NCBI GenBank assembly: GCA_902826335.1
Contig: CADEEL010000001.1
Location: 62,001-126,000, forward strand
Direction: 5' to 3'
DNA length: 64,000 nt
Source of the DNA: an uncultured Alphaproteobacteria bacterium
GTDB taxonomy: Bacteria; Pseudomonadota; Alphaproteobacteria; Caulobacterales; Aquidulcibacteraceae
Shown: piece after piece, positions 18,653-28,093 of the stretch
How positions within the stretch are numbered: the stretch's first letter is position 1
Layout: each line of letters begins with the position of its first letter
Position numbers and translations under genes: made by a program
Notes under the pieces: generated by a model
What the model was told of the DNA's origin: nothing
The model's database searches: none
The model's input: the letters and a program-made list of their open reading frames with translations, nothing else

Positions 18653-19762
18653 ATGAGCGCATTTCCCTTTGTAATTCACACGCACGACGGCGCCGCACGC
18701 ACAGGCGCGCTGGAAACGCCGCGCGGAATTATCCGCACGCCCGCTTTCATGCCGGTGGGTACGGCCGCGACCGTGAAGGCGCTGACGGTCGATCAAGTGC
18801 GCGCGGCTGGCGCGGACATAATCCTCGGCAACACCTATCACCTCATGCTGCGCCCCGGCGCCGAGCGCGTCGCGCGTCTTGGCGGCCTGCACACATTCAT
18901 GCGCTGGGACGGGCCGATCCTGACCGATTCCGGCGGCTATCAGGTCATGTCGCTGTCGGGTCTGCGCACGCTGACAGAAGAGGGTGTCACCTTTCGCAGC
19001 CATATAGATGGCTCGACGCATCACCTCTCCCCCGAACGCGCCATCGAGATCCAAGCTGATCTTCTGGGCGCGGACATCGTCATGCAATTGGACGAATGCC
19101 CCGCTCTGCCCGCGCCGCGTGACGAGGTGGAGAAGGCGATGGAATTGTCAATGCGCTGGGCGGAGCGGTGCAAGCAGGTGTTCGGCGCGCGCGCCGCGCA
19201 AAACCTCTTCGCCATCGTGCAGGGCGGAACCGATGACGCTTTGCGTAGGAAATCCGCGGAAGCGCTCGTCGCCGAAGGCTTTGACGGCTACGCGATTGGC
19301 GGGCTCGCGGTCGGCGAGGGCCATGACGAAATGGTGCGCACCTTGGGGGCCACCGCGCCTTATCTACCTGAAGATCGGCCGCGTTACCTCATGGGCGTTG
19401 GCAAGCCGATCGATCTAGTCGAGAGCGTCGCGCGTGGGATCGATATGTTTGACTGCGTATTGCCGACGCGCTCTGGCCGCCACGGCCAGGCCTGGAGCGA
19501 TGCGGGCCCGCTCAATTTGAAGAATGCGCGCTTTGCGGAGGATGCGGCGCCGCTGAATGAAGCGCTCGATTGCCCGGCGAGCCAAGAGTATTCCCGCGCT
19601 TATCTTCACCACCTGGTGAAGTGCGAAGAGGTGCTCGGCCAGGTTCTGCTCTCCTGGCACAATGTCGCGTATTACGAGGACCTGATGGCGCGCATGCGCG
19701 CGGCGATCGCGGCGGGGACGTTTGAGGAATTTGTCGCGGCGTTCAGGGCGCGCGTGACGTAG
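18653..19762 (+). CDS. tgt: tRNA-guanine transglycosylase, zinc ligands partly missing
   Basis: Tgt exchanges the wobble guanine of GUN-anticodon tRNAs for preQ1. The 369-residue protein has the general base Asp92 (LTDSGGYQ), the substrate pocket blocks IVQGG and GGLAVGEG, and the nucleophile Asp in [11 protein letters not shown]. The zinc site is unusual. Mapped on the Zymomonas enzyme, the ligand positions Cys318, Cys320, Cys323 and His349 are Leu305, Cys307, Ser310 and His336 here, so two of three cysteines are lost. The rest of the region (SRAYLHHL) is normal. Activity is likely, but the metal site may be absent or rebuilt. The ribosome site lies inside the upstream hairpin. Confidence 0.93.
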   Translation: MSAFPFVIHTHDGAARTGALETPRGIIRTPAFMPVGTAATVKALTVDQVRAAGADIILGNTYHLMLRPGAERVARLGGLHTFMRWDGPILTDSGGYQVMSLSGLRTLTEEGVTFRSHIDGSTHHLSPERAIEIQADLLGADIVMQLDECPALPAPRDEVEKAMELSMRWAERCKQVFGARAAQNLFAIVQGGTDDALRRKSAEALVAEGFDGYAIGGLAVGEGHDEMVRTLGATAPYLPEDRPRYLMGVGKPIDLVESVARGIDMFDCVLPTRSGRHGQAWSDAGPLNLKNARFAEDAAPLNEALDCPASQEYSRAYLHHLVKCEEVLGQVLLSWHNVAYYEDLMARMRAAIAAGTFEEFVAAFRARVT

Positions 19763-19770
19763 TCCAACCC

Positions 19771-20373
19771 CTATTGCGGCGCGCCGACATTCGCCTGGCG
19801 TGGGCTTGGATCGGGCGGGCGCGTCGCCGGCCCGGGTGGTGGCGCGGGCAGCACGGCCCGGCAGCCGAGCGAGGCGCCATAGCCGCGCAGGAAGGCGCGG
19901 CGCATCTGGCCCATTTCGATGGCGCGGGCGTAGCGCTGGTCGGCCCGCTGCGCGCCCGAGAGCCGCCGCACCCAGCCGCGGAAGGGAATCGCGTCGGCGG
20001 CGAGGTTCTCGGCCGCGTCCACCGTGGCGTTCGAGGCCGCCTCCATGCCCTGTTCGCGGCGCGTGCGCGTCGAGGGCTGGTAATTTTCCCCGCCGATGAT
20101 CGCGTCCAACTGCCCGATCTCATATTGCACGTTCGGGCAGCCGCCCGCGAGCGACAGCGTCGAATAAGGATAGCGCATGTTTTCAAGGAGATCGGGGATG
20201 TCCGGCCGGACGAGGCCGACATCGCGGAGCGGCTGCTGCGCCGCGCCGGCGATGCCCCGCCGCGTTCGATCCGCGCGCGTGTCATCGTCGCCCGTCTGGG
20301 CGCGCGAGGCGCACGCCGTCGCCGCCAGCGCCAATACGATCACGCCCAAACGCAAAATTGACTTCACCGCCAT
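19771..20373 (-). CDS. Putative lipoprotein of unknown function
   Basis: A 200-residue protein with a lipoprotein signal (LALAATAC, Cys21). The mature part has a Thr/Arg/Asp-rich linker, the block LLENMRYPYSTLSLAGGCP followed by NVQYEIGQLDAIIGGENY, an Ala-rich helical middle and a Pro-rich tail. Two further cysteines (about 79 and 172) might form a disulfide. I recognise it only as a type of conserved alphaproteobacterial lipoprotein without known role. It is divergent from hrpB with about 34 bp between starts, and convergent with tgt with an 8-bp gap. Confidence 0.65.
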   Translation of the reverse strand: MAVKSILRLGVIVLALAATACASRAQTGDDDTRADRTRRGIAGAAQQPLRDVGLVRPDIPDLLENMRYPYSTLSLAGGCPNVQYEIGQLDAIIGGENYQPSTRTRREQGMEAASNATVDAAENLAADAIPFRGWVRRLSGAQRADQRYARAIEMGQMRRAFLRGYGASLGCRAVLPAPPPGPATRPPDPSPRQANVGAPQ

Positions 20374-20407
20374 ACCCGTGCTCCCAGCCCCCTTTTAGCC
20401 GGTAGAG

Positions 20408-22870
20408 ATGCGCCAGGGAATGGGCGGAGAGCGGGGCCTGATGCTGCCGGTCGATGCGGTTCTGCCCGATCTTCTGACGGCGCTGGAGGCGCGCGCCACC
20501 GCCGTGCTCGTCGCGCCCCCAGGCGCGGGGAAAACAACGCGCGCGCCTTTGGCTCTGCTTGAAGCGCCGTGGGCGGCGGGGCGCAAAATCCTGCTCCTGG
20601 CGCCGCGCCGGATCGCCGCGCGCGCCGCCGCCCAGCGGATGGCGGCCACATTGGGCGAACGCGTGGGCGAGACGATCGGCTTTCGCGTCCGCCTGGAAAG
20701 CAAGGTCAGCGCGCGCACGCGCATCGAAGTGATGACCGAGGGCGTGTTCACGCGCCGCATCTTGGGCGATCCAACGCTCGGCGATGTAGCGGCGGTTCTG
20801 TTCGACGAATTCCACGAGCGCAGCCTTGAGGGCGATCTAGGCCTGGCGCTCGCGCGCGACGCGCAGGCGGGTCTGCGCGAGGATATGCGCATCGTCGTCA
20901 TGTCGGCGACGCTGGATGTCGCGCGCGTGTCGGCGCTGCTCGGCGATGCGCCGGTGATCGAATCCAAGGGCCGGATGCATCCCGTGCGCATCGAGTATCG
21001 CCCGCGCAATCCGCGCGGCGATCTGGAAGCCGACGTGGCCGATGCGGTGTGCGCCGCGCTGCGCGCGGAAAGCGGGAGCGCGCTTATGTTCCTGCCAGGG
21101 GCGCGTGAGATCGAACGCGTCGCGGCGCTGCTGCGCGCGCGCGTGCACGATGCTGGCGTCGATGTGCATACGCTCTATGGCGCACTGAGCGGCGTGGACC
21201 AGGACGCCGCGATCGCGCCCGCGCCGCCGGGCCGGCGCAAAATCGTGCTCGCCACCTCGATCGCGGAAACCAGCCTCACCATCGAAGGCGTGCGCGTGGT
21301 GATCGATAGCGGCCTGGCGCGCCGCCCCCGCTACGAGCCGGACGTCGGGCTGACGCGGCTTGAAACCGTGCGCGCGAGCCAGGCCTCGATCACGCAGCGC
21401 GCGGGCCGCGCCGGGCGGCTCGAACCGGGCCTGTGCGTGCGGCTCTGGGCGGAAGGTGAAACGCGCGCGCTGGCGCCGGCTGACCGCCCGGAAATCCTGG
21501 AAGCCGATCTCTCCAACCTCGTTCTCGATCTCGCGGCTTGGGGCGTCGCCGATCCCGCGCCGCTCTCCTGGCTCGATCCGCCGCCCATGCCTGCGTGGCG
21601 CGAAGCGCGCGCGCTGCTGAACGCCATCGGTGCGCTGGATGACGACGGACGACTCACCGCGCATGGGCGCGCGCTGGCGGATTTGCCGCTACCGCCACGC
21701 TTGGCGCACATGGTGTGCGCCGCGCCGCCTGCGGATCGACGGGCGGGCGCGCATCTGGCCGTGCTGCTCACCGAACAAGGCCTCGGCGGGCGCGATGTCG
21801 ATGTACGCGTGCGCCTCGACCGCTTCACGCGGGAGGGTTCGCAACGCGCCGGCGCCGCGCGCGGCTTGGCCGACCGCATAGCCCGTATGGCGGGCGCCGT
21901 CGGCGATGAACTGGATGTTGAACGCGTGGGCGTGCTGCTGGCTCTCGCTTTTCCTGATCGCGTCGCCAAGGCGCGCGGCGGCGCGTTCCTGATGGCCAAT
22001 GGCCGCGCCGCCGGGATTGACGAGACCGAGGCGTTGGCGCGCGCGCGCTTCATCGCGGTTGCGGAGATCGCCGGTCGCGCCGAGCGCGCGCGCGTCATCG
22101 CCGCCGCGCCGATCGAACAAGCCGAACTCGAAACGATATTCGCCGATCGGATCGAGACCAGGCGCATCGTGGCGTTCGACGCCGCCAGCGGCGCGGTGCG
22201 CGGCCGGCGCGTGCGATCCCTCGGGAAGATCGCGCTCTCCGAAGGGCCGCTTGACGATGTGAGCGGGGAGGAAAGCGCTGCCGCGCTTCACGCGGCGGTG
22301 CGCGCGCACGGAATCGGCTTGCTTCCGTGGTCGGAGCAGGACGTTCAACTGCGCGCCCGCGTGGCGCTGCTGCGCAAATTTGACGACGCAGCATGGCCGG
22401 ACTGGTCGGATGAAGCGCTGATGGCGAGCCTCGATTCATGGCTTGCGCCCGCGCTGCTGGGCGCATCGAAGCTGGCGGACATCAAAATTGGCGCGGCGCT
22501 GGAGCACGGCCTCAGCTTTGCGCAGCGACGTGCGTTGGCCGTAGAGGCGCCGCCGCGTTTCGACACGCCAGCGGGCGGGTCCGCCGCCATCGATTATGCG
22601 TGCGAGGGCGCGCCGGCGGTGGATGTGCGCTTGCAAGAACTGTTCGGCATGGCTGCGCACCCGGCCATCGCAAACGGCCGCGCGCCCTTGCTGTTGCGTC
22701 TCCTCTCCCCCGCGCAGCGCCCCATTCAGGTGACGCGCGATCTGCCTGGATTCTGGAGCGGTTCATACGCCGCCGTGCGCGCCGAGATGCGAGGCCGCTA
22801 CCCAAAACATCCCTGGCCGAACGATCCGCTCTCGGCGCCGCCGACGAGACGGGCTAAGCCGCGCCAATGA
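20408..22870 (+). CDS. hrpB: ATP-dependent helicase HrpB
   Basis: A DEAH-box helicase of 820 residues, typical for HrpB. It has Walker A APPGAGKTT (about 36-44), DEFH (133-136), SAT (VMSATLD), motif V SIAETSLTI, motif VI QRAGRAGRLEPG, and the HrpB-specific C-terminal half ending with PGFWSGSYAAVRAEMRGRYPKHPWP. HrpB proteins are linked to RNA processing and, in some bacteria, to surface or virulence traits; the precise substrate is unknown. An internal ATG at 20441 (MLPVDAVLPDLL) with GGAGAG upstream is an equally plausible start. Its stop overlaps the threonine dehydratase ATG (ATGA). Confidence 0.93.
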   Translation: MRQGMGGERGLMLPVDAVLPDLLTALEARATAVLVAPPGAGKTTRAPLALLEAPWAAGRKILLLAPRRIAARAAAQRMAATLGERVGETIGFRVRLESKVSARTRIEVMTEGVFTRRILGDPTLGDVAAVLFDEFHERSLEGDLGLALARDAQAGLREDMRIVVMSATLDVARVSALLGDAPVIESKGRMHPVRIEYRPRNPRGDLEADVADAVCAALRAESGSALMFLPGAREIERVAALLRARVHDAGVDVHTLYGALSGVDQDAAIAPAPPGRRKIVLATSIAETSLTIEGVRVVIDSGLARRPRYEPDVGLTRLETVRASQASITQRAGRAGRLEPGLCVRLWAEGETRALAPADRPEILEADLSNLVLDLAAWGVADPAPLSWLDPPPMPAWREARALLNAIGALDDDGRLTAHGRALADLPLPPRLAHMVCAAPPADRRAGAHLAVLLTEQGLGGRDVDVRVRLDRFTREGSQRAGAARGLADRIARMAGAVGDELDVERVGVLLALAFPDRVAKARGGAFLMANGRAAGIDETEALARARFIAVAEIAGRAERARVIAAAPIEQAELETIFADRIETRRIVAFDAASGAVRGRRVRSLGKIALSEGPLDDVSGEESAAALHAAVRAHGIGLLPWSEQDVQLRARVALLRKFDDAAWPDWSDEALMASLDSWLAPALLGASKLADIKIGAALEHGLSFAQRRALAVEAPPRFDTPAGGSAAIDYACEGAPAVDVRLQELFGMAAHPAIANGRAPLLLRLLSPAQRPIQVTRDLPGFWSGSYAAVRAEMRGRYPKHPWPNDPLSAPPTRRAKPRQ

Positions 22871-23826
22871 TCCCGCCCACCTTCGCCGACATCGAGACTG
22901 CGGCTGACCGCATCGCGCCGTTCGTGCGCCGCACGCCGCTTCTGCACGATGAGGCGCTGAGCGAAGCGCTTGGCGCGACTATCCATGTCAAGGCCGAATG
23001 CTTGCAGCGGTTCGGCGCGTTCAAGCTGCGCGGCGCGTTCAACCGGATCGCATCTCTCCCGGAGGAGACGCGCGCTAATGGCGTGTTGGCGTTCTCATCC
23101 GGCAATCACGCCATCGCGGTGGCGGCGACGGCGAAGCATTTTGGGATTCCCGCCGTCATCGTCATGCCGGCCGATGCGCCGGCGGCGAAAATGGCGCGCG
23201 TGCGCGAACTGGGCGGCGAGGTGATCGCCTATGACCGTGTGCGCGAAAGCCGCGAAGAGATCGGCGCGCGCATTGCGGAAGAGCGAGGCCTGCCGATCGT
23301 CAAGCCGTTTGACGATTCCTACGTGATCGCCGGTCAGGGCACGGCGGGGCTGGAGATCGCAAGGGACATCACGCCGGACATTGTCATTGCGTCGGCGAGC
23401 GGAGGCGGGCTCGTCACGGGCGTGGCGCTCGCCGTGCGCCACCTTCATCCGCATGCGCTGATCTATGCGGCCGAACCGGAAGGCCATGACGACATCGCCC
23501 GCTCGTTGGCGGCCGGCGCGATCCAATCCAATCCGCCCGGCGTGCGCTCGATGTGCGATGCGCTGCTCGTTGAGCGCATGGGTGAAATTCCATTCAAGCT
23601 GGCGCAAGCGCATCTGGTCGGCGCGGTGGCTGTGAGCGACGCGGACGTGAAGGCCGCGATGCGACATGCGTTTTCGGCGCTGAAACTCGTCGTCGAGCCT
23701 GGCGGCGCGGTCGCGCTTGCGGCGGTGTTGGCGGGCAAGATCGATGTGCGCGGTAAAACCGTGGCCATTATCGCCAGCGGCGGCAATGTGGATGCGGAAA
23801 CGTTCTGCGATGCCGTAAGCGCCTAA
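22867..23826 (+). CDS. Threonine/serine dehydratase, short PLP-dependent form
   Basis: A 319-residue fold-type II PLP enzyme that deaminates threonine (to 2-oxobutanoate) and/or serine. Lys53 in FGAFKLRGAFN is the Schiff-base lysine, SSGNHA binds substrate and phosphate, and SGGGLVTG is the glycine loop. It lacks the C-terminal ACT-like regulatory domain of biosynthetic IlvA, so it is the short catabolic or racemase-like type; serine racemase activity cannot be excluded. It overlaps hrpB by 4 bp at the start. At the end it shares CTAA (23823-23826) with the stop of the convergent lytic transglycosylase gene. Confidence 0.9.
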   Translation: MIPPTFADIETAADRIAPFVRRTPLLHDEALSEALGATIHVKAECLQRFGAFKLRGAFNRIASLPEETRANGVLAFSSGNHAIAVAATAKHFGIPAVIVMPADAPAAKMARVRELGGEVIAYDRVRESREEIGARIAEERGLPIVKPFDDSYVIAGQGTAGLEIARDITPDIVIASASGGGLVTGVALAVRHLHPHALIYAAEPEGHDDIARSLAAGAIQSNPPGVRSMCDALLVERMGEIPFKLAQAHLVGAVAVSDADVKAAMRHAFSALKLVVEPGGAVALAAVLAGKIDVRGKTVAIIASGGNVDAETFCDAVSA

Positions 23827-25889
23827 AGCGCGCCGCGCCGCATGTCCTGCTCGATGGCGATGGGCGTCGGCGCGCCGGCGATGCGGTGGCGATAGACCTG
23901 CACATTTTCCAAGACGCGTTGCACATAATTGCGCGTTTCGGGGATCGGAATGAGTTCGATCCAATCGACGACATCCGCGCTCGGCCGGCGCGGATCGCCC
24001 CAATCCGCGATCCATTCGCGCGCGCGCCCGCCGCCGGCATTGTAGGCCGCGATGGTGAGCACATAGGAGCCGGAGAATTCATCGAGTAGATCAGAGAGGT
24101 GCGCCGCGCCGAGGCGCATATTGTATTGCGGATCGCCGGTGAGATTGGCGAGCTGATAGGGCAGCCCATAGCGATTGGCCGTGATGCGCGCCGTCGCCGG
24201 CATAAGCTGCATGAGGCCGCGCGCGCCAACCGGGCTCATGGCGCGGGGATCGAATTCGCTCTCCTGGCGGATGATGGCGTAAACAAGCGCTGGCTCGGGC
24301 CGCGATGATTGGCGCACTTCCGCCGGCAGCTCCGGCATCGGGAAGGCGGCGTTGACGGCCACGAGCCCGCGGCGAATGCCGGCCTTGGCCGCGCGCAGTG
24401 ATGTGCGGGTGAAGCTCGCCTCACGCGCCATGGCGGCGAGCATTTCAAGTTCTTCCGCACTCCCCAGCGTGTCATCGAGATGATAGGCGATGCTTTCGAA
24501 ATCGCGTTGCGTGCCGAATTCGGCGATCAGACGCAGCAGGCGAACAAGTTCGTTGGATTCAAACCGCGCGCGCGCCTCTCGGGAAATCGGCCCCGGCGGA
24601 TGGAGATTCATCTGTGCGCCGCGCCGCGCCGCGGCGATCTGGCCGTAATAGGTGAAGTCATAACGCGCGGCCTCGGTGAGGCGCAGATCGGCCTCCGCCG
24701 TTTGCCCGAGCGCGCGGGCGGCTTGCGCGCGCCAATAGAGCGCGCGCGCGCGGCTGACGGGCGTTGAGACGTTTTCATCCAGGTGCGCGAAGTGCCGTGC
24801 GGCGGCCGGCGCGTCGTTCAAGAAGCGCAGGGAAAGCCAGCCGGCCATCCATTCGGAATCCGCGAATTGCTCGCCCGACGTGAGGGCGTGGTTGGAGACC
24901 AGGCGATAGGCGCCGCGCCGATCGCCCCCGCGCATGGCGCGCGGCACGTAAAGGCGGCGCTCCTCGGCGATCTCATCGCGCGCGGCGTGCGGCGCGGCCG
25001 AAGGCGTGATGCGCATGGCGTAGGTGATCGCCTCTTCCGGGCGACCTGTGCGGCGCAAATAGCGCACCCGGTCATACAGAAAGCCGGGGTCTTCCGCGCG
25101 CGAGGCGGGCACCGCGTCCACGGCGGCCTGGAGCCCGCGGCGCGGACGCGTCTGCAGTGCAATGCGTGCGTTAGCGACCGCGCGGTCGGCCGGCGAGACA
25201 CGCCCCATCAGGCGCTGCGCCGCCCCGCGTTCGCCGCGCCACAAGGAAAGATCAAGCCGCGCGGCGTGATCCTCCTGGGTCAGCGCGCCGGAGAATTCAT
25301 CGAGCGCGATCGCTTCCGAGCGCGCGGTCAGCGCGTTCTCGCGCCAGGCCTGACGCGCCAACTCGTTGGCCTCGCGTGTTTCGCCGCTGGCGCGCAGCGC
25401 CTGCGCCAGCGCGATGCGCCCATCGCCGGAGACCGGCCCGCCATCGGCGCGCAGCCAGGCCACACGCTCGCGTGGGCTGAGGCCGGAATCCAGGATCGCC
25501 TGTTCGGCGCGTTGGCGCATGGTTGCGCGGCTGGGCCAATCTTCGAGCTCGCGCAGCGCTTGAGACAAATCCGAAAACAGGGCTGGCGCGTCCGACGCGG
25601 ACGCGTAGCGCCATTGCAGCGCGCGCCGCACCAGCGGATCGGACGCGGCGTCACGCTGCATGCGCAGGCCCGCCCAATCATTGGCGGCGGCGGCCGCCAT
25701 GCCGTCGCGCAGCCGCGAATATTCGGGCGGCGCGGGGCGCGCGGGCGCGGCGATGGTGAACGTCACCGGCTCGGCCTGTTCGGCCAGGGCGATCTGGCGC
25801 GACGCCCCGCCAATGATCAGGCCGACGAGCCCCAAGGTCGCGGCGATTCCGCCGATCGGCGCCCAGTGCTTCATCGTTCCGCGCTTCAT
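23823..25889 (-). CDS. slt: Soluble lytic murein transglycosylase
   Basis: Slt-type enzymes cleave peptidoglycan glycan strands to 1,6-anhydro ends in the periplasm. The 688-residue protein has an N-terminal signal/anchor (IAATLGLVGLIIGGASRQIALA), a long alpha-helical superhelix (about 50-510) and the C-terminal catalytic domain with Glu543 in RQESEFDPRAMSPVGARGLM, then QLMPATA and AAYNAGGG. The ATG at 25889 is chosen from GGAGG 7 bp upstream. A second ATG 15 bp downstream sits in an almost exact copy of the first start context (GCGGAACGATGAAG twice). Convergent with the dehydratase gene. Confidence 0.92.
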   Translation of the reverse strand: MKRGTMKHWAPIGGIAATLGLVGLIIGGASRQIALAEQAEPVTFTIAAPARPAPPEYSRLRDGMAAAAANDWAGLRMQRDAASDPLVRRALQWRYASASDAPALFSDLSQALRELEDWPSRATMRQRAEQAILDSGLSPRERVAWLRADGGPVSGDGRIALAQALRASGETREANELARQAWRENALTARSEAIALDEFSGALTQEDHAARLDLSLWRGERGAAQRLMGRVSPADRAVANARIALQTRPRRGLQAAVDAVPASRAEDPGFLYDRVRYLRRTGRPEEAITYAMRITPSAAPHAARDEIAEERRLYVPRAMRGGDRRGAYRLVSNHALTSGEQFADSEWMAGWLSLRFLNDAPAAARHFAHLDENVSTPVSRARALYWRAQAARALGQTAEADLRLTEAARYDFTYYGQIAAARRGAQMNLHPPGPISREARARFESNELVRLLRLIAEFGTQRDFESIAYHLDDTLGSAEELEMLAAMAREASFTRTSLRAAKAGIRRGLVAVNAAFPMPELPAEVRQSSRPEPALVYAIIRQESEFDPRAMSPVGARGLMQLMPATARITANRYGLPYQLANLTGDPQYNMRLGAAHLSDLLDEFSGSYVLTIAAYNAGGGRAREWIADWGDPRRPSADVVDWIELIPIPETRNYVQRVLENVQVYRHRIAGAPTPIAIEQDMRRGAL

Positions 25890-26109
25890 CGTTCCGCCTC
25901 CGCTTGCGGTTCGCCTGATCGACAGCCTAGATTGCGCGGAGGTTCAACGCGACTCCCGCTCTCAAATCTTACCTTGCGGGCTTCGCCGGAATTGGGGCGA
26001 AACGGCGCCGGCGCGCGCACCCGCGCAATCGGCCGCCAGCATGCGGCAGGATTCGCGCCTTTTCCAGTGTGGGCGAGAGTCAGAAGAGGTCGGATTGCGC
26101 GCGCGCCTA

Positions 26110-26985
26110 ATGAACACAATTCGCGGCTCCATCCCCGCCCTGGTTACGCCAATTCGCGGCGGGGCTGTGGATTTGCCGGCTTTTCAAGCGCTTGTCGCGC
26201 GCCAGGCGGCCGCCGGGACACATGGGTTCGTCCCCTGCGGAACCACCGGCGAATCACCAACGCTGTCCGATGCGGAGCATGCGGGCCTCATACGCGCCTG
26301 CGTCGAGGCGGCGGACGGCCGGCCCGTGATCGCCGGGTGCGGCTCGGCCGCCACCGATCACGCCTTGCATTTGATGCGCGCGGCGAAGGCGGCGGGGGCG
26401 GATGCGGCGTTGGTTGTGACCCCCTATTACAACCGCCCGAGCCAGGAGGGGCTTTATCAGCATTACAAGGCGTTGAATGACGGGGTCGATCTGCCGATCA
26501 TCGTCTACAATGTGCCGGCGCGGACAAGCGTCGATCTCGCGCCCGAAACGCTCGGCCGCTTGGCGGGCCTGGCCAACATTGTGGGCGTCAAGGACGCCAG
26601 CCGCGATCTCGGCCGCGTGGCGCGCCATCGCGATCTCTGCGGCGCGAATTTCATCCTCCTGTCGGGCGAGGACGATACGGCTTTGGGCTTCAATGCGCTC
26701 GGCGGCGCCGGTTGCATCTCAGTGACGGCGAATGTCGCGCCCGCGCTCTGCGCTGCGATGCAGGAAGCCAGTCTCGCCGGCGACTACGCCGGCGCGCGCG
26801 GGATCAACGAAAAACTCGCCGACTTGCACAAGGCGCTCTTTATAGAGCCATCTCCGGCGCCGACCAAATACGCGCTTTCATTGCTGGGCCTGTGCGTGCC
26901 CGACATCCGCTTGCCGCTCGTTGAACTCAGTGATGGCGCCAAGGCGGCCGTGCGCGCCGCGATGAAGCGGGCGGACCTGCTATGA
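26110..26985 (+). CDS. dapA: 4-hydroxy-tetrahydrodipicolinate synthase
   Basis: DapA condenses pyruvate with aspartate semialdehyde, the first committed step to lysine and diaminopimelate for the cell wall. The 291-residue protein has [10 protein letters not shown], Tyr133 (YNVPARTS) and Schiff-base Lys161 (VGVKDAS), the same numbers as in E. coli. ATG 26110 begins the protein at the usual place ([14 protein letters not shown]), but no good ribosome site is seen, only AGAGG about 20 bp upstream. A longer upstream-open frame is not supported. Its stop overlaps the smpB start (ATGA). Confidence 0.97.
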   Translation: MNTIRGSIPALVTPIRGGAVDLPAFQALVARQAAAGTHGFVPCGTTGESPTLSDAEHAGLIRACVEAADGRPVIAGCGSAATDHALHLMRAAKAAGADAALVVTPYYNRPSQEGLYQHYKALNDGVDLPIIVYNVPARTSVDLAPETLGRLAGLANIVGVKDASRDLGRVARHRDLCGANFILLSGEDDTALGFNALGGAGCISVTANVAPALCAAMQEASLAGDYAGARGINEKLADLHKALFIEPSPAPTKYALSLLGLCVPDIRLPLVELSDGAKAAVRAAMKRADLL

Positions 26986-27443
26986 GCGAACCGCGCAAAC
27001 TCATCGCCGAGCATCGCCGCGCGCGGTTCGATTATCTCATCGAGGAGACGTTCGAGACCGGCATCGTGCTGCTCGGCAGTGAAGTGAAATCACTGCGCGC
27101 GGGCCGCGCCAACATCGCGGAAAGCTATGCGAGCGCGGAGCGGGGCGAGCTTTACCTGATCAATGCGCACATTCCCGAATATGCGCCGGCCGCGCGCTTC
27201 AATCACGCGCCGCGCCGCCCGCGCAAATTGCTGGTGAAGAAAAAGGAGCTGGCGAAACTCCTAAGCGCGGTCGAACGCGAGGGGCGCACGCTCGTGCCCT
27301 TGAAGCTCTATTTCAACGACCGCGGCATCGCCAAGCTGGAGATCGCACTGGCGCGCGGCAAGAAGGCGCACGATAAGCGCGAGGCGACCAAGGATCGCGA
27401 ATGGAAACGCCAGCAGGGACGGCTGTTGCGGGATAGGGGCTGA
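26982..27443 (+). CDS. smpB: SsrA-binding protein SmpB
   Basis: SmpB brings tmRNA to stalled ribosomes for trans-translation. The 153-residue protein has the core barrel motifs [32 protein letters not shown] and [18 protein letters not shown], and the basic C-terminal tail [19 protein letters not shown] that enters the mRNA channel. The overlap with dapA (ATGA) is an arrangement common in alphaproteobacteria. It is convergent with the uracil-DNA glycosylase gene with only 2 bp between stops. Confidence 0.97.
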   Translation: MSEPRKLIAEHRRARFDYLIEETFETGIVLLGSEVKSLRAGRANIAESYASAERGELYLINAHIPEYAPAARFNHAPRRPRKLLVKKKELAKLLSAVEREGRTLVPLKLYFNDRGIAKLEIALARGKKAHDKREATKDREWKRQQGRLLRDRG

Positions 27444-27445
27444 AC

Positions 27446-28093
27446 CTAAGCGCCGCTTAGGAGCATGTTCGCCCGTTCAAACACCGCTTCGAACATCTCC
27501 GTTGTGAGCCGGCGCGTTTGCGTATTGTAGCGCGAGCAATGATAGGAGGAGAGGAGCGTGCGTCCCCCTGGCAGCGCCGCCTCCGCGCCATGCGAGAACT
27601 TGGCCGTCGCCGGTTTTAAATCGTGCGCGCGCAACACGCTCTCATGCGCGATGAGGCCAAGTGCGATGATGACCTTGAGATCGGGCAGGGCGGCGATGCG
27701 CGCCTGCAAAAACGGCCGGCAGCGCGCGACTTCATCCGGGTTCGGCTTGTTCTCGGGCGGCGCGCAGCGCACGCAATTGGTGACCATGGCGCCGACGAGT
27801 TCGAAGCCGTCATTCGGATCGGCCCGGTAGGTTCCGCGCGCGTAACCGAATTTCGTCAGCGTGCCATAGAGAAGATCGCCGGCGTAATCGCCAGTGAACG
27901 GCCGGCCCGTTCGATTGGCGCCGGTGCGCCCAGGCGCGAGGCCGACGATCAAGAGGCGTGCGTTCGCATCACCGAACGAGGGCGCTGGGCCATTGAACCA
28001 AGCCGGCTCTGCACGCTGATTGGCGGCGCGGTAGGCCACGAGACGCGGACAGCGGGCGCAATCGCGCGGCGCTTCCGCGCGCGCCTCATGCAT
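27446..28093 (-). CDS. Type 5-like uracil-DNA glycosylase with iron-sulfur cluster
   Basis: The 215-residue protein removes deaminated bases from DNA. Motif A is GLAPGRTGANRTGRPFTGD, the family 5 (UDGb) form that lacks the catalytic Asp/Asn of family 1. The DNA-intercalation motif region is SYHCSRYNTQTRRLT. Cys12 and Cys15 (CARC), Cys107 or Cys110 (CVRC) and Cys125 fit a 4Fe-4S cluster. UDGb enzymes act on uracil and hypoxanthine, so a broad deamination-repair role is inferred. The ATG overlaps the stop of the NYN gene by 8 bp, so the two are co-translated. Confidence 0.88.
   Translation of the reverse strand: MHEARAEAPRDCARCPRLVAYRAANQRAEPAWFNGPAPSFGDANARLLIVGLAPGRTGANRTGRPFTGDYAGDLLYGTLTKFGYARGTYRADPNDGFELVGAMVTNCVRCAPPENKPNPDEVARCRPFLQARIAALPDLKVIIALGLIAHESVLRAHDLKPATAKFSHGAEAALPGGRTLLSSYHCSRYNTQTRRLTTEMFEAVFERANMLLSGA

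Noticed and set aside
24783..26480. Plus-strand open frame of 565 codons over slt and dapA
   Set aside because: Low-complexity Arg/Ala/Gly sequence, no domain, and it overlaps two conserved genes in other frames.
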